A stretch of DNA of 20,950 nt from a virus. Positions 6,407 through 12,301 of the stretch are shown here, in pieces (positions within the stretch are counted from its first letter, which is position 1; each line of letters opens with the position of its first letter). Location of the stretch: the IMG/VR virus record IMGVR_UViG_3300006037_000048, positions 1-20,950 of that record. One strand, 5' to 3'. The notes beneath the pieces are model-generated. The model was not told the origin of the DNA and made no database searches. It was given only the letters and a program-made list of their open reading frames with translations. A program made the position numbers and the translations under genes.

Positions 6407-6424
6407 TTAGTTGACTTAGATCAA
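6396..6424 (-). promoter_or_regulatory. Sigma-70-like promoter for the membrane-protein group
   Basis: On the minus strand, TTGATC (complement of 6419-6424) and TATATA (6396-6401) are separated by 17 bases. The start of the 67-aa gene lies 22 bases downstream with GGAG between. The -10 is not a full consensus and the region is AT-rich, so confidence is moderate. Confidence 0.45.
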
Positions 6425-6445
6425 AAGATATATGTCGCTAGATAG

Positions 6446-6652
6446 CTAGACAGTGTTTTTTGCTATGTAGTCTTGAATTTTTTGTTCCGCTTCGGTAAAA
6501 CTAGTAGCAAAGACTTTAAATTTACCCCTGTTCTCATTGATAGTAGCGTTGAACGGAATGATGCCTGGAAGATGGCATCCTTCGGGAATATCTACTTCAA
6601 TGTCAAATTCCCGTAATTTGTTCAACTGATCTAAAATGAAAGTGGTTGCCAT
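6446..6652 (-). CDS. Hypothetical protein, 68 aa
   Basis: A soluble protein with an N-terminal helix (FILDQLNKLREF), a central strand region (EVDIPEGCHLPGIIPFNATINENRGKFKVFA) and a C-terminal helix (TEAEQKIQDYIAKN). This compact alpha-beta-alpha layout would suit a small DNA- or protein-binding fold, but no family is recognised. AGGAGAAACC upstream of the ATG supports the start. It is preceded by an AATAAATA late-promoter-like box. Confidence 0.75.
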   Translation of the reverse strand: MATTFILDQLNKLREFDIEVDIPEGCHLPGIIPFNATINENRGKFKVFATSFTEAEQKIQDYIAKNTV

Positions 6653-6668
6653 GGTTTCTCCTAATGTC

Positions 6669-6697
6669 TTGTATTTATTAAAATATACTGCTATAAT
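6669..6697 (+). promoter_or_regulatory. Sigma-70-like promoter, perfect -10
   Basis: TTGTAT (6669-6674) and TATAAT (6692-6697) are separated by 17 bases. The predicted start point is near 6704, which leaves only about 9 bases before the ATG at 6713. This spacing favours translation from the second ATG at 6731 or a near-leaderless start. Confidence 0.5.
6672..6679 (-). promoter_or_regulatory. T4-late-like promoter box AATAAATA
   Basis: A minus-strand AATAAATA lies 19 bases upstream of the 68-aa gene start and is followed by AGGAGAAACC. Its arrangement mirrors that at 5547. It diverges from a plus-strand GATAAATA box 20 bases away. Confidence 0.4.
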
Positions 6698-6699
6698 AA

Positions 6700-6707
6700 G
6701 ATAAATA
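6700..6707 (+). promoter_or_regulatory. T4-late-like promoter box GATAAATA
   Basis: GATAAATA differs by one base from the T4 late consensus and lies just upstream of the HAD nucleotidase gene. It overlaps the start region of the sigma-70-like promoter, so one of the two may be incidental. Confidence 0.35.
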
Positions 6708-6712
6708 TTTTA

Positions 6713-7270
6713 ATGAGGATACGAGACATTATGGAATCAGCTACAGACAAGATGCCCCATCTATACCTGGATATGGATGGAGTACAAGCCGACTTTTTTC
6801 AAGCATGGGCAGACTACGAGAATGTGCACCACTATAAGCACATCACTGACCACGAAGCGTCAATTGTAAAATTGGCTAGTGCAGGACCAGAACAAGTGTA
6901 CAAATTCTTCCGTGATTTGAAACCATTACACGGTGGCAATGCTATAGTAGAATGGCTACAGAAGAACAACATCCCATATACTGTACTGAGCGCTCCTATC
7001 AGAATTGAACCCGAAGCAAGTAAGCAGGGCAAGCGAGAGTGGTTAGATGCACACAATCCAGGCACAAGTAAAGACGCAATCTTCACTAGCGCCAAATACA
7101 AGTATGCAACCGCAGGTGGTCAACCCAATGTGCTAGTTGATGACTATGACAAGTACCTAAATGCATGGTCTGAACATGGTGGCATTGCCGTGAAGCACAT
7201 TGATGAGACCACACAAAACACTATCCAGCAATTGGAAAAGATTTACGCTCCCTATCTAGGACAACAATAA
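6713..7270 (+). CDS. HAD-family 5'(3')-deoxyribonucleotidase-like protein
   Basis: A 185-aa predicted nucleotide phosphatase. The HAD motifs are in order: DMDG at 20-23 with nucleophile D20 and D22, followed by VQADFF as in NT5C-type 5'-nucleotidases; motif II Ser at 93 (TVLSAP); motif III Lys near 107 (KREWLDAH); and motif IV LVDD at 141-144. The product would be a nucleoside from a dNMP or NMP. ATG 6713 has no clear SD, while ATG 6731 has GAGGA upstream, so the protein may begin at MESATD. The extra N-terminus MRIRDIMESA looks like a short T4-type capsid-targeting sequence. Confidence 0.8.
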   Translation: MRIRDIMESATDKMPHLYLDMDGVQADFFQAWADYENVHHYKHITDHEASIVKLASAGPEQVYKFFRDLKPLHGGNAIVEWLQKNNIPYTVLSAPIRIEPEASKQGKREWLDAHNPGTSKDAIFTSAKYKYATAGGQPNVLVDDYDKYLNAWSEHGGIAVKHIDETTQNTIQQLEKIYAPYLGQQ

Positions 7271-7271
7271 C

Positions 7272-7466
7272 ATGAGCAATGAATTACCCGAAGGTCATAT
7301 TGACAGCTATGAGGTCATCACTCAGAAAGATGATATAACCGGAGACATACTATTACCCATTCCCCCTCACTTGCTGAAAAAGCTAGGATGGAAAACTGGC
7401 GATGATATTCAGTTTGGGTTAGATGATGAAGGTCAGTTTGTACTGACGAAAGCAATTAAAGAATGA
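7272..7466 (+). CDS. AbrB/MazE-like small protein
   Basis: A 64-aa protein. Residues 23-60 (TGDILLPIPPHLLKKLGW, then KTGDDIQF and DDEGQFVLTK) read as a swapped-hairpin AbrB-type fold: strand, PxxLLxxLGW helix, GD turn, strand, then G-x-F-x-L-x-K. Proteins of this fold bind DNA as dimers or act as antitoxins; no toxin gene is adjacent, so a regulator or T4-like conserved unknown is likelier. A longer relative with the same domain is encoded at 16042-16512. It follows the nucleotidase by one base and overlaps the next gene by ATGA. Confidence 0.75.
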   Translation: MSNELPEGHIDSYEVITQKDDITGDILLPIPPHLLKKLGWKTGDDIQFGLDDEGQFVLTKAIKE

Positions 7467-7852
7467 CTTATACAATTAACAATACTATGGCATCCGTTCC
7501 GGTATACACTACCTCTATTAGTAATGGCACATACCTCACCGTTGGTGCAACTGGTACAACTGGTACTAATAGCATAAATTGGTCTAATCTCAGTTCTATT
7601 ACCGGTAGCACTAATCTCGCTGGCCAGTCATTAGAGGTAAAAGGTGATGCAAACTTTGACGGTGAAATTACTATTAAGGGTAAGAAGTTGTCCGAATTAC
7701 TAGAAAACATAGAATCACGACTAGCTATCCTTCACCCAAACGAAAAGCTAGAAGAAAAATGGGAAAATCTACGAGGCTTACGTGAGGCTTACGTAGCATT
7801 GGAAAAAGAAATCATTGAAAAAGAAGCAATGTGGGCAATATTAAAGCGATAA
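7463..7852 (+). CDS. Probable virion-associated protein, 129 aa
   Basis: The first 60 residues are Ser/Thr/Gly/Asn-rich (GATGTTGTNSINWSNLSSITG), like the beta-rich heads of phage fibre and decoration proteins. Residues 58-75 (LEVKGDANFDGEITIKGKKL) form a short repeat-like strand unit. The C-terminal half is a helical, charged coil (RLAILHPNEKLEEKWENLR, then ALEKEIIEKEAMWAILK), a pattern I recall from conserved T4-like aquatic phage proteins. No enzyme motif is present. The link to the virion is inference from composition and from the fibre gene nearby. Confidence 0.7.
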   Translation: MTYTINNTMASVPVYTTSISNGTYLTVGATGTTGTNSINWSNLSSITGSTNLAGQSLEVKGDANFDGEITIKGKKLSELLENIESRLAILHPNEKLEEKWENLRGLREAYVALEKEIIEKEAMWAILKR

Positions 7853-7855
7853 TGC

Positions 7856-7883
7856 TTGACTTTTAATCAGATCCGTGTATAAT
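7856..7883 (+). promoter_or_regulatory. Near-consensus sigma-70 promoter
   Basis: TTGACT (7856-7861) and TATAAT (7878-7883) are separated by 16 bases. It lies in a 63-base gap between the preceding stop and the 131-aa gene at 7916, and probably drives the genes from there to IF-1. Confidence 0.7.
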
Positions 7884-7915
7884 AGACTCATATCAACTAT
7901 GACTAAAGCTAAGCC

Positions 7916-8311
7916 ATGACTATGCATCTGATGCACCCTTCACTAACTATGGGTGGTAAGCGCAAGGGTAAAACTAAATTCAAGAATGCTGTTGAGGCCC
8001 AACGTGCCCGCGAACTTGATGCCTCTTGGAAAGACTTGCAAAATAAATGGGGCGTAGAGCAAGAAGAAAAGAAGCGTAATCGTGCGCTCAAAGCTGCTCC
8101 ATTGCAGTATAGTATTACTACGCCTACTCAACGAACAACTAAGCACTTCCCTTCTCTTAATACAGGTGAAGCAGGTGCTGGCACGTACAAAGAATCTCCT
8201 AAATACACAGGTACAAAAATGCTAGGTATCGGTCAACTGCATAAGAGCAATGCAGTTCCAGTATTCTGTGACCAAGATGCAATTGATATCGCAAGGATGC
8301 GCCGTGGCTGA
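7916..8311 (+). CDS. Conserved phage hypothetical, 131 aa
   Basis: A basic, soluble protein. The N-terminal block MGGKRKGKTKFKNAVEAQ, a helix with DLQNKWGVEQEEKKRNRAL, and the C-terminal block TKMLGIGQLHKSNAVPVF followed by [10 protein letters not shown] match a family widespread in tailed phages, function unknown. The LGIGxLHKSNxVPVF segment is the most conserved part. ATG codons at 7916, 7922 and 7931 are all possible starts, and no strong SD is visible. It is the first gene behind a near-consensus promoter and overlaps the next gene by eight bases. Confidence 0.75.
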   Translation: MTMHLMHPSLTMGGKRKGKTKFKNAVEAQRARELDASWKDLQNKWGVEQEEKKRNRALKAAPLQYSITTPTQRTTKHFPSLNTGEAGAGTYKESPKYTGTKMLGIGQLHKSNAVPVFCDQDAIDIARMRRG

Positions 8312-8573
8312 TTTTACATATTACTGTGAGGTCACACTTGACCGTGCTGATATTAGGCCTGGCACCTATTCATTCACAACTGACGGGCCTCGTTCTTTAT
8401 TGAGATTCAATAGACTTACCACAGTTAGCGACAAAGTTTGGCGTCAAGGTCCACGTGGTGGTGTAAAGATTATCAAAGAGCGTACTACTGGCATATATCA
8501 GTATGTAACCAAAGATGAAGAAGAAATGAAGAAATTCATGTGGGCAAAGTTGCAAGCCCGAGTATTTAAATAA
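8304..8573 (+). CDS. Hypothetical protein, 89 aa, GTG start
   Basis: I choose GTG 8304 because AAGGA (8293-8297) lies at ideal spacing and the overlap with the preceding gene is only eight bases; an ATG at 8250 would overlap by 62 bases without an SD. The protein is mostly beta-strand with many basic residues ([28 protein letters not shown]) and a C-terminal Lys-rich helix. No family is recognised; RNA or DNA contact is possible from charge alone. The IF-1 gene follows after 19 bases. Confidence 0.7.
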   Translation: MADFTYYCEVTLDRADIRPGTYSFTTDGPRSLLRFNRLTTVSDKVWRQGPRGGVKIIKERTTGIYQYVTKDEEEMKKFMWAKLQARVFK

Positions 8574-8592
8574 GGAGCTTAAGGCAAATAGT

Positions 8593-8808
8593 ATGGCAAA
8601 AGAAGAAGGTGTTAGAATGGACGGTACGGTAACTGATGTGTTGCCCAATGCTGTTTTTAGAGTAGTATTAACCTCAGGTCCTACGGTGACCGGGTATATA
8701 TCAGGTAAAATGCGTCAACATGCAATCAAAATATTGCTAGGTGATGTAGTTGAGATTGAGTTCAGTCCATATGACTTGAGCAAGGGTCGTATTACACGTC
8801 GCCGATAA
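8593..8808 (+). CDS. infA: Translation initiation factor IF-1
   Basis: A 71-aa homologue of bacterial IF-1, which binds the ribosomal A site of the 30S subunit and assists IF-2 and IF-3 in start-codon selection. The whole S1-type OB fold is present: [45 protein letters not shown] and [13 protein letters not shown] line up without gaps over almost the full length of bacterial IF-1 (72 aa in E. coli). The SD AAGG at 8581-8584 lies eight bases before the ATG, with AAGGAG further upstream. No truncation or frameshift is seen. IF-1 genes are uncommon in phages, and this copy probably came from a host. Whether it is functional cannot be judged from sequence. Confidence 0.95.
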   Translation: MAKEEGVRMDGTVTDVLPNAVFRVVLTSGPTVTGYISGKMRQHAIKILLGDVVEIEFSPYDLSKGRITRRR

Positions 8809-8819
8809 TCGTTAGCCAC

Positions 8820-8847
8820 GTTCATACACACTAAATACTGTATGAAC
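8820..8847 (+). promoter_or_regulatory. 9-bp hairpin enclosing the Fe-S carrier start codon
   Basis: GTTCATACA (8820-8828) and TGTATGAAC (8839-8847) are perfect complements around a 10-base loop. The ATG at 8842 lies inside the right arm. The loop holds CTAAATA (8831-8837), which resembles T4-late-like boxes. The hairpin could hide the start codon if transcription begins upstream, or be bypassed if it starts within the loop region. Confidence 0.5.
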
Positions 8848-9168
8848 ATCACAATATCAGACTCTGCCCGCAATAAAATTGCAGATATCCTAGCGGAAGA
8901 AAATAATCCAGCAATACACCTACGTATGTTTGTACAAGGTGGCGGTTGCAGTGGATTTAGTTACGGCTTTACCCTAGATGAAGAAATAAATGAAGATGAC
9001 TGGCAGATTCCGGCCGGTAATAGTAGTGTATTAGTTGACAGTATGAGCGCACAATATCTAGAGGGTGCTGAGGTTGACTACGTAGAAGAACTAATGGGTG
9101 CTAGTTTCAAGATAAAGAATCCCCAAGCACAATCAACGTGCGGCTGCGGTAGCTCATTTAGTGTTTGA
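8842..9168 (+). CDS. A-type Fe-S cluster carrier (IscA/ErpA/HesB family)
   Basis: A 108-aa protein that would carry and deliver Fe-S clusters to apo-enzymes. The three ligand cysteines of the family are in place: C36 in [11 protein letters not shown], and C100 and C102 in STCGCGSSF near the C-terminus. Flanking blocks ([14 protein letters not shown] and [13 protein letters not shown]) are typical. Length equals bacterial IscA/ErpA. There is no obvious SD; the ATG lies in the right arm of a hairpin. It sits next to the IF-1 gene, so two host-type genes are adjacent. Such carriers are known as auxiliary metabolic genes of some aquatic phages. Confidence 0.9.
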   Translation: MNITISDSARNKIADILAEENNPAIHLRMFVQGGGCSGFSYGFTLDEEINEDDWQIPAGNSSVLVDSMSAQYLEGAEVDYVEELMGASFKIKNPQAQSTCGCGSSFSV

Positions 9169-9187
9169 GATAAATACTAAATAAGGA
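9169..9187 (+). promoter_or_regulatory. Tandem late-promoter-like boxes and ribosome site
   Basis: GATAAATA (9169-9176) is followed directly by CTAAATA (9177-9183), both close to the T4 late consensus, and then AAGGA (9183-9187) seven bases before the fibre ATG. The box begins at the base after the Fe-S carrier stop codon. The position before a probable structural gene fits late expression. Confidence 0.45.
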
Positions 9188-9194
9188 TGAATAT

Positions 9195-10910
9195 ATGGCT
9201 ATTTCAGGACAACAACACATACAAGTAGGGGTAGAAAATCAAGCAACAGGCGCAGATAGTCTATTTTCTGCATTTACCAAAACAGAAGAAAACTTCACTA
9301 CACTATTTTCAACAGCTAGTCCTTATCAAAATTTTACAGCAGGTAATGGCATACTTACTGAAAAATCCGGAAATACAGTTACTATTACCAATACAGGAGT
9401 ACTAAATGTACTTGCAGGAACAGGCGTTACTGTATCGAACACAGCCGGTAACGTTACTATCTCTGCATCGGGTAACGGAAATACAGGTGTTACTAGCGTT
9501 GGCGTAACATCAAGCACACTCACTGTCTCAAATAGTCCAGTTATCAGTGCAGGTATCATTGGTATTGAATTGCCTATGATAGAACAAGGACTACAATTTA
9601 GTCCGGGTCAATATATTGCACCCACAATGACCGTAGACGCATACGGTAGAATCACTAGCATCACAAACACTGCATCAGCCGGTACAGTAACTAGTGTAGC
9701 AATGCAAGCGTTCGGCAATGGAATCGCAGTTACCGGTAGTCCTATTATCGGTAACGGAACAATTGTAATTACCAATACAGGTGTGACTCGTCTTACAGCT
9801 GGTACTGGTATTGAGCTAAGTGGAATCACTGGTGAAATTACTATCTCATCTACACTGAAAGCGGCTGGCACAGTAACTCGTGTTGATGTAGCGAGTAATA
9901 CGTTGACTGTATTAAACAGTCCAATCACCCAATCAGGAACTATCACAGTAGAGATTCCTAATGATATTACGTTAGTCGGCAATCTAGTCGCAGCAAAGAT
10001 TCTTAGTAACACTACTGCGAATGTAACGGGTAATGTAAACGCAGGCAATTTAGTTACAGCAGGAGTTGCCAATGTAACAGGTAACGTAATTGGTGGTAAT
10101 TTGACCACTGCCGGACAAGTTGTTGCTACTGGTAACATCACTGGTGGTAATCTCATTACAACCCGTACCGTACAGGGTGTAACGGTGACAACTTCAGGTG
10201 CTAAGATAACTAGTGCATGGGGAACAACTGGTATAGGCTTTATTGCAACAGGTGCGACATATACTGATAATTCAACTCTTGCATCAGGCAATGTAGCAAA
10301 TGCACATATTCATACTATTGCTAGACCAACAATTGCTGCTGCAAATTATACTGTCACGGTGACAAAAGCTGCATCATTCTATGTTGCAGGCGCACCGATC
10401 GCAGGTGGCAATATCACACTCACAAATCCGTATGCGATACAAGTTGCAGCAGGAAATGTACAAGTGGACACTTTGACCACATCAACTAATTCTACAACCG
10501 GCGCATTAAGGGTTGCGGGTGGCGTAGGTATCGGTGAGAACTTAAACGTTGGTGGCAATGTTTCAGTGATTGGATCAGTTACTACTGATACTCTAGTAGC
10601 CAATCTAGTGTCACAATCAGTAGCTGCATCAGTATCAAGTACAGGAGCAACTCAATCAGCGGCAGTTGCATTGACCAAACAGTTGAATGTTATTACTGCC
10701 TCAATCAACGGAGCTAATAGTGCAGTACTGCCTACTCCAACTACAGGTGTTTCAATCAAAATAGTAAACACCAGTGCAAACAGTGTAAACGTTTTTCCTG
10801 CTGCAGGTGGCACAATTAATTCATTGGCTGCAAACGCTGCGTTTGTACTAACGTCAAACAGTAGGGTAGAATTTAGTGCGTCATCAAGTACGCAATGGTA
10901 CACATTCTAA
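9195..10910 (+). CDS. Repetitive tail-fibre-like structural protein
   Basis: A 571-aa protein rich in Gly, Thr, Val, Asn and Ser with almost no Cys, predicted to be all beta. N-terminal residues 1-60 include QVGVENQATGADSLFSAFTK and AGNGI, a start style I recall from aquatic phage fibres. Residues 66-127 and 194-255 are two ungapped copies of a 62-residue module. Residues 276-326 are three copies of a 17-residue TGN/GNL repeat. TGALRVAGGVGI near 434-445 is typical of fibre shafts. The C-terminal ~90 residues form a probable head domain ending QWYTF. Receptor binding is inferred. Late boxes precede it and a strong terminator follows. Confidence 0.8.
   Translation: MAISGQQHIQVGVENQATGADSLFSAFTKTEENFTTLFSTASPYQNFTAGNGILTEKSGNTVTITNTGVLNVLAGTGVTVSNTAGNVTISASGNGNTGVTSVGVTSSTLTVSNSPVISAGIIGIELPMIEQGLQFSPGQYIAPTMTVDAYGRITSITNTASAGTVTSVAMQAFGNGIAVTGSPIIGNGTIVITNTGVTRLTAGTGIELSGITGEITISSTLKAAGTVTRVDVASNTLTVLNSPITQSGTITVEIPNDITLVGNLVAAKILSNTTANVTGNVNAGNLVTAGVANVTGNVIGGNLTTAGQVVATGNITGGNLITTRTVQGVTVTTSGAKITSAWGTTGIGFIATGATYTDNSTLASGNVANAHIHTIARPTIAAANYTVTVTKAASFYVAGAPIAGGNITLTNPYAIQVAAGNVQVDTLTTSTNSTTGALRVAGGVGIGENLNVGGNVSVIGSVTTDTLVANLVSQSVAASVSSTGATQSAAVALTKQLNVITASINGANSAVLPTPTTGVSIKIVNTSANSVNVFPAAGGTINSLAANAAFVLTSNSRVEFSASSSTQWYTF
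9390..9575 (+). repeat. Fibre module, copy 1 of 62-residue repeat
   Basis: Encodes residues 66-127 (starts NTGVLNVLAGTG, ends GIELP). It aligns without gaps to residues 194-255; shared positions include AGTG, TIS, STLTV/NTLTV and NSP. This is an internal duplication in the fibre gene. Confidence 0.75.
9774..9959 (+). repeat. Fibre module, copy 2 of 62-residue repeat
   Basis: Encodes residues 194-255 (starts NTGVTRLTAGTG, ends VEIP), the second copy of the module at 9390-9575. A partial unit (GTVTSV to NSP-like GSP) lies between the two. Confidence 0.75.
10020..10172 (+). repeat. Three tandem 51-base repeats in the fibre gene
   Basis: Three in-frame 17-codon units start at 10020, 10071 and 10122, with the core TGN-x-x-x-GNL. 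Units one and two are closest; the third is more diverged. Such units usually form a triple beta-helix or beta-spiral shaft and can change copy number by slippage. Confidence 0.8.
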
Positions 10911-10916
10911 CCAAAT

Positions 10917-10941
10917 AAAAAGCCCCTTTCGGGGCTTTTTT
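10917..10941. terminator. Strong bidirectional rho-independent terminator
   Basis: AAAAAGCCCC (10917-10926) pairs perfectly with GGGGCTTTTT (10931-10940) around TTTC. On either strand the stem ends in a U-run. It lies between the ends of the plus-strand fibre gene and the minus-strand 68-aa gene, so it serves both converging units. Confidence 0.93.
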
Positions 10942-11146
10942 ATTTTACTTTCATTAGCATGTAATTTGTAAATTTATGATCACACATTGCAGGCACTTCA
11001 ATGTAGGGGTCTTCCAAATAGAAGGGGCAACCCTGTTTCCATTTACCATTTACCTTAAAGTATTTCAATTCAGCTAAATCTTTTTTGTCAGCTGGATTGA
11101 ACTCTCGGCGTTCAGCAAACGCTTTACGGAATGTGGTTAAGATCAT
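10940..11146 (-). CDS. Conserved hypothetical, 68 aa
   Basis: A soluble protein with a basic N-terminal helix (MILTTFRKAFAERREF) and a C-terminal block CPFYLEDPYIEVPAMC with two cysteines 15 residues apart. The CPFYLExPxxxVPxMC pattern looks conserved and could bind a metal, but only two cysteines are present. The stop lies in the arm of the shared terminator. The start is directly after the preceding stop (TAA then ATG), so it is the last gene of a four-gene run. No function is recognised. Confidence 0.75.
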   Translation of the reverse strand: MILTTFRKAFAERREFNPADKKDLAELKYFKVNGKWKQGCPFYLEDPYIEVPAMCDHKFTNYMLMKVK

Positions 11147-11335
11147 TTATTCGCGGGGCATGTCGGTAGCGTCTTTGATAACTGCGTAGACTTCATCCAA
11201 TGTAGTACACATGACCTTTGCAGTCTTCCAGTCGTCTTTATCGTCACGACCGGACACTTCAACCATGAAGCCGTTGTCGTACATGTTGACAGTCAGGCTA
11301 TCACCGCACTTTGCAAGTTTAGTAGAGAGTTTCAT
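11147..11335 (-). CDS. Conserved T4-like hypothetical, 62 aa
   Basis: A small, mainly beta protein: MKLSTKLAKCGDSLTVNMYDNGFMVEVSGRD is followed by DDWKTAKVMCTTLDEV and an acidic C-terminal helix. The NMYDNGFMVEVSGRDxxDxWKTxKxMC stretch matches a pattern I recall from T4-like phages, function unknown. It shares one base with the preceding stop (TAATG) and abuts the next gene, so all three are translated together. Confidence 0.75.
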   Translation of the reverse strand: MKLSTKLAKCGDSLTVNMYDNGFMVEVSGRDDKDDWKTAKVMCTTLDEVYAVIKDATDMPRE

Positions 11336-11727
11336 TATGCTGGGTCCACGTTGTGCAATGCTTGTGCAAGCACTTGTTCGGGGGTCAATTCTTTCTTAGC
11401 ACGTGCCTTGATTGCATCAATGCTAGGCTTTGCTTTTGCCTTAGTCACTTTGACCTTGACGATACCTTTGTTTGCTTCCTTAGAACGGTCCTCAATCGCA
11501 TCATTGATCGTAGCCTGATCGGACGGGGATTGAAAATCAGCGTGTGCTTGCAGATACGCAAGTGCCTCAAGTTTTGTCATTGAAGTAGGCAACTCCATCA
11601 AGTCAATGCGTGATGCACCACCTTTAGAGAATTGTTTCACCCGACGAACGAGGTCATCCGTGAAGCGAACTTTTGTAGAAGTACCATGTGTAGTGATACC
11701 AGCGACTTTGAAAGATTGATTAGCCAT
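11335..11727 (-). CDS. Hypothetical basic protein, 130 aa
   Basis: Residues 1-30 are beta-rich (FKVAGITTHGTSTKVRF), residues 45-80 are helical (MTKLEALAYLQAHADF), and residues 88-115 are Lys/Ala-rich (VKVKVTKAKAKPSIDAIKARAKKE) like a flexible nucleic-acid-contacting linker. The rest is helical (TPEQVLAQALHN). No family is named. AAGGAA precedes the ATG, and a consensus-like promoter lies about 60 bases upstream, making this the first gene of its unit. Confidence 0.7.
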   Translation of the reverse strand: MANQSFKVAGITTHGTSTKVRFTDDLVRRVKQFSKGGASRIDLMELPTSMTKLEALAYLQAHADFQSPSDQATINDAIEDRSKEANKGIVKVKVTKAKAKPSIDAIKARAKKELTPEQVLAQALHNVDPA

Positions 11728-11788
11728 TGTGTTCCTTATAGATAAGAGCTAAGTTTAAAAATGTGCCGATATCATCAGCACTGTTACA

Positions 11789-11817
11789 ATGATAACACAG
11801 TTTGGCATTATTGTCAA
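11789..11817 (-). promoter_or_regulatory. Minus-strand sigma-70 promoter (array member 1)
   Basis: A perfect -35 TTGACA (complement of 11812-11817) and a -10 TATCAT (11789-11794) are separated by 17 bases. It drives the unit 11727 to 10940. The leader is about 55 bases, longer than at other array members. Confidence 0.75.
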
Positions 11818-11835
11818 GCAGTGTGTTACCCATTA

Positions 11836-12087
11836 TTAGTTGCGAACAAGTTTCGGGTGCGTTCCCGGAACCAATACATAATCGTTACGTGTGCCCCAAC
11901 TTCCCATTATGGCTGTCATTTTAGGTCCAGGGATAGTTTTGGGATTTTCTGTCCCTTCAACTACACTCATTAGGGCTTTGGCGCCGGCAGATACATTAGT
12001 TCTTGGAATTTCTTGCGTTTTTCGCAAAGCAAAACCATCAAGTACACCTTCAATCATACCTGCATAGTACTCATCATTAGTTGTCAT
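11836..12087 (-). CDS. Hypothetical protein, 83 aa
   Basis: A soluble protein: helical N-terminus (DEYYAGMIEGVLDGFALRK), a middle with VSAGAKALMSVVEG, and a Gly/Pro-rich C-terminus (PGPKMTAIMGSWGTRNDY). No motif is recognised. AAAGGAAATG lies just before the start. It is a single-gene unit behind a promoter with two full consensus hexamers. Confidence 0.7.
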   Translation of the reverse strand: MTTNDEYYAGMIEGVLDGFALRKTQEIPRTNVSAGAKALMSVVEGTENPKTIPGPKMTAIMGSWGTRNDYVLVPGTHPKLVRN

Positions 12088-12117
12088 ATCATTTCCTTTA
12101 AGGAAGTTTAAAAATTA

Positions 12118-12146
12118 ATTATAACACCAAACACTTTTTGTGTCAA
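12118..12146 (-). promoter_or_regulatory. Minus-strand sigma-70 promoter, full consensus (member 2)
   Basis: TTGACA (complement of 12141-12146) and TATAAT (complement of 12118-12123) have exactly 17 bases between. Both hexamers match the consensus perfectly, so it should be very strong with a host-type sigma factor. Confidence 0.88.
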
Positions 12147-12156
12147 GCCGTTTTTA

Positions 12157-12300
12157 TTAGGCTTCGCCCAAAAAGATTGCCTTACCGATTGGGCTCATAC
12201 CTCGCCCCATACCTTCTGCAACCCAGCAAGTATCACCTGAAAGGACCATATCCTGATAGTAGGATTCACTCATAAAAACTCGGACCCGATAACTGTTCAT
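12157..12300 (-). CDS. Small hypothetical protein, 47 aa
   Basis: Begins at ATG 12300, one base after the preceding stop; a longer form starting at 12339 would overlap that gene by 38 bases and is rejected. The product (MNSYRVRVFMSESYYQDMV, then SGDTCWVAEGMGRG) looks like a small beta-rich protein with a Gly/Met-rich end. No family is recognised. It is coupled to the conserved 136-aa gene upstream and ends 11 bases before promoter member 2. Confidence 0.6.
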   Translation of the reverse strand: MNSYRVRVFMSESYYQDMVLSGDTCWVAEGMGRGMSPIGKAIFLGEA

Positions 12301-12301
12301 A

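Noticed and set aside
7272-7466. Antitoxin of a toxin-antitoxin pair
   Set aside because: The AbrB-like fold fits an antitoxin, but neither neighbour looks like a toxin, and the longer paralogue is fused to an unrelated domain.
9608-10291. 227-codon open frame on the minus strand inside the fibre gene
   Set aside because: It is antisense to a Gly/Thr/Val-rich gene whose codon bias removes stops from the other strand. The product is Pro/Val-rich low complexity with no SD.
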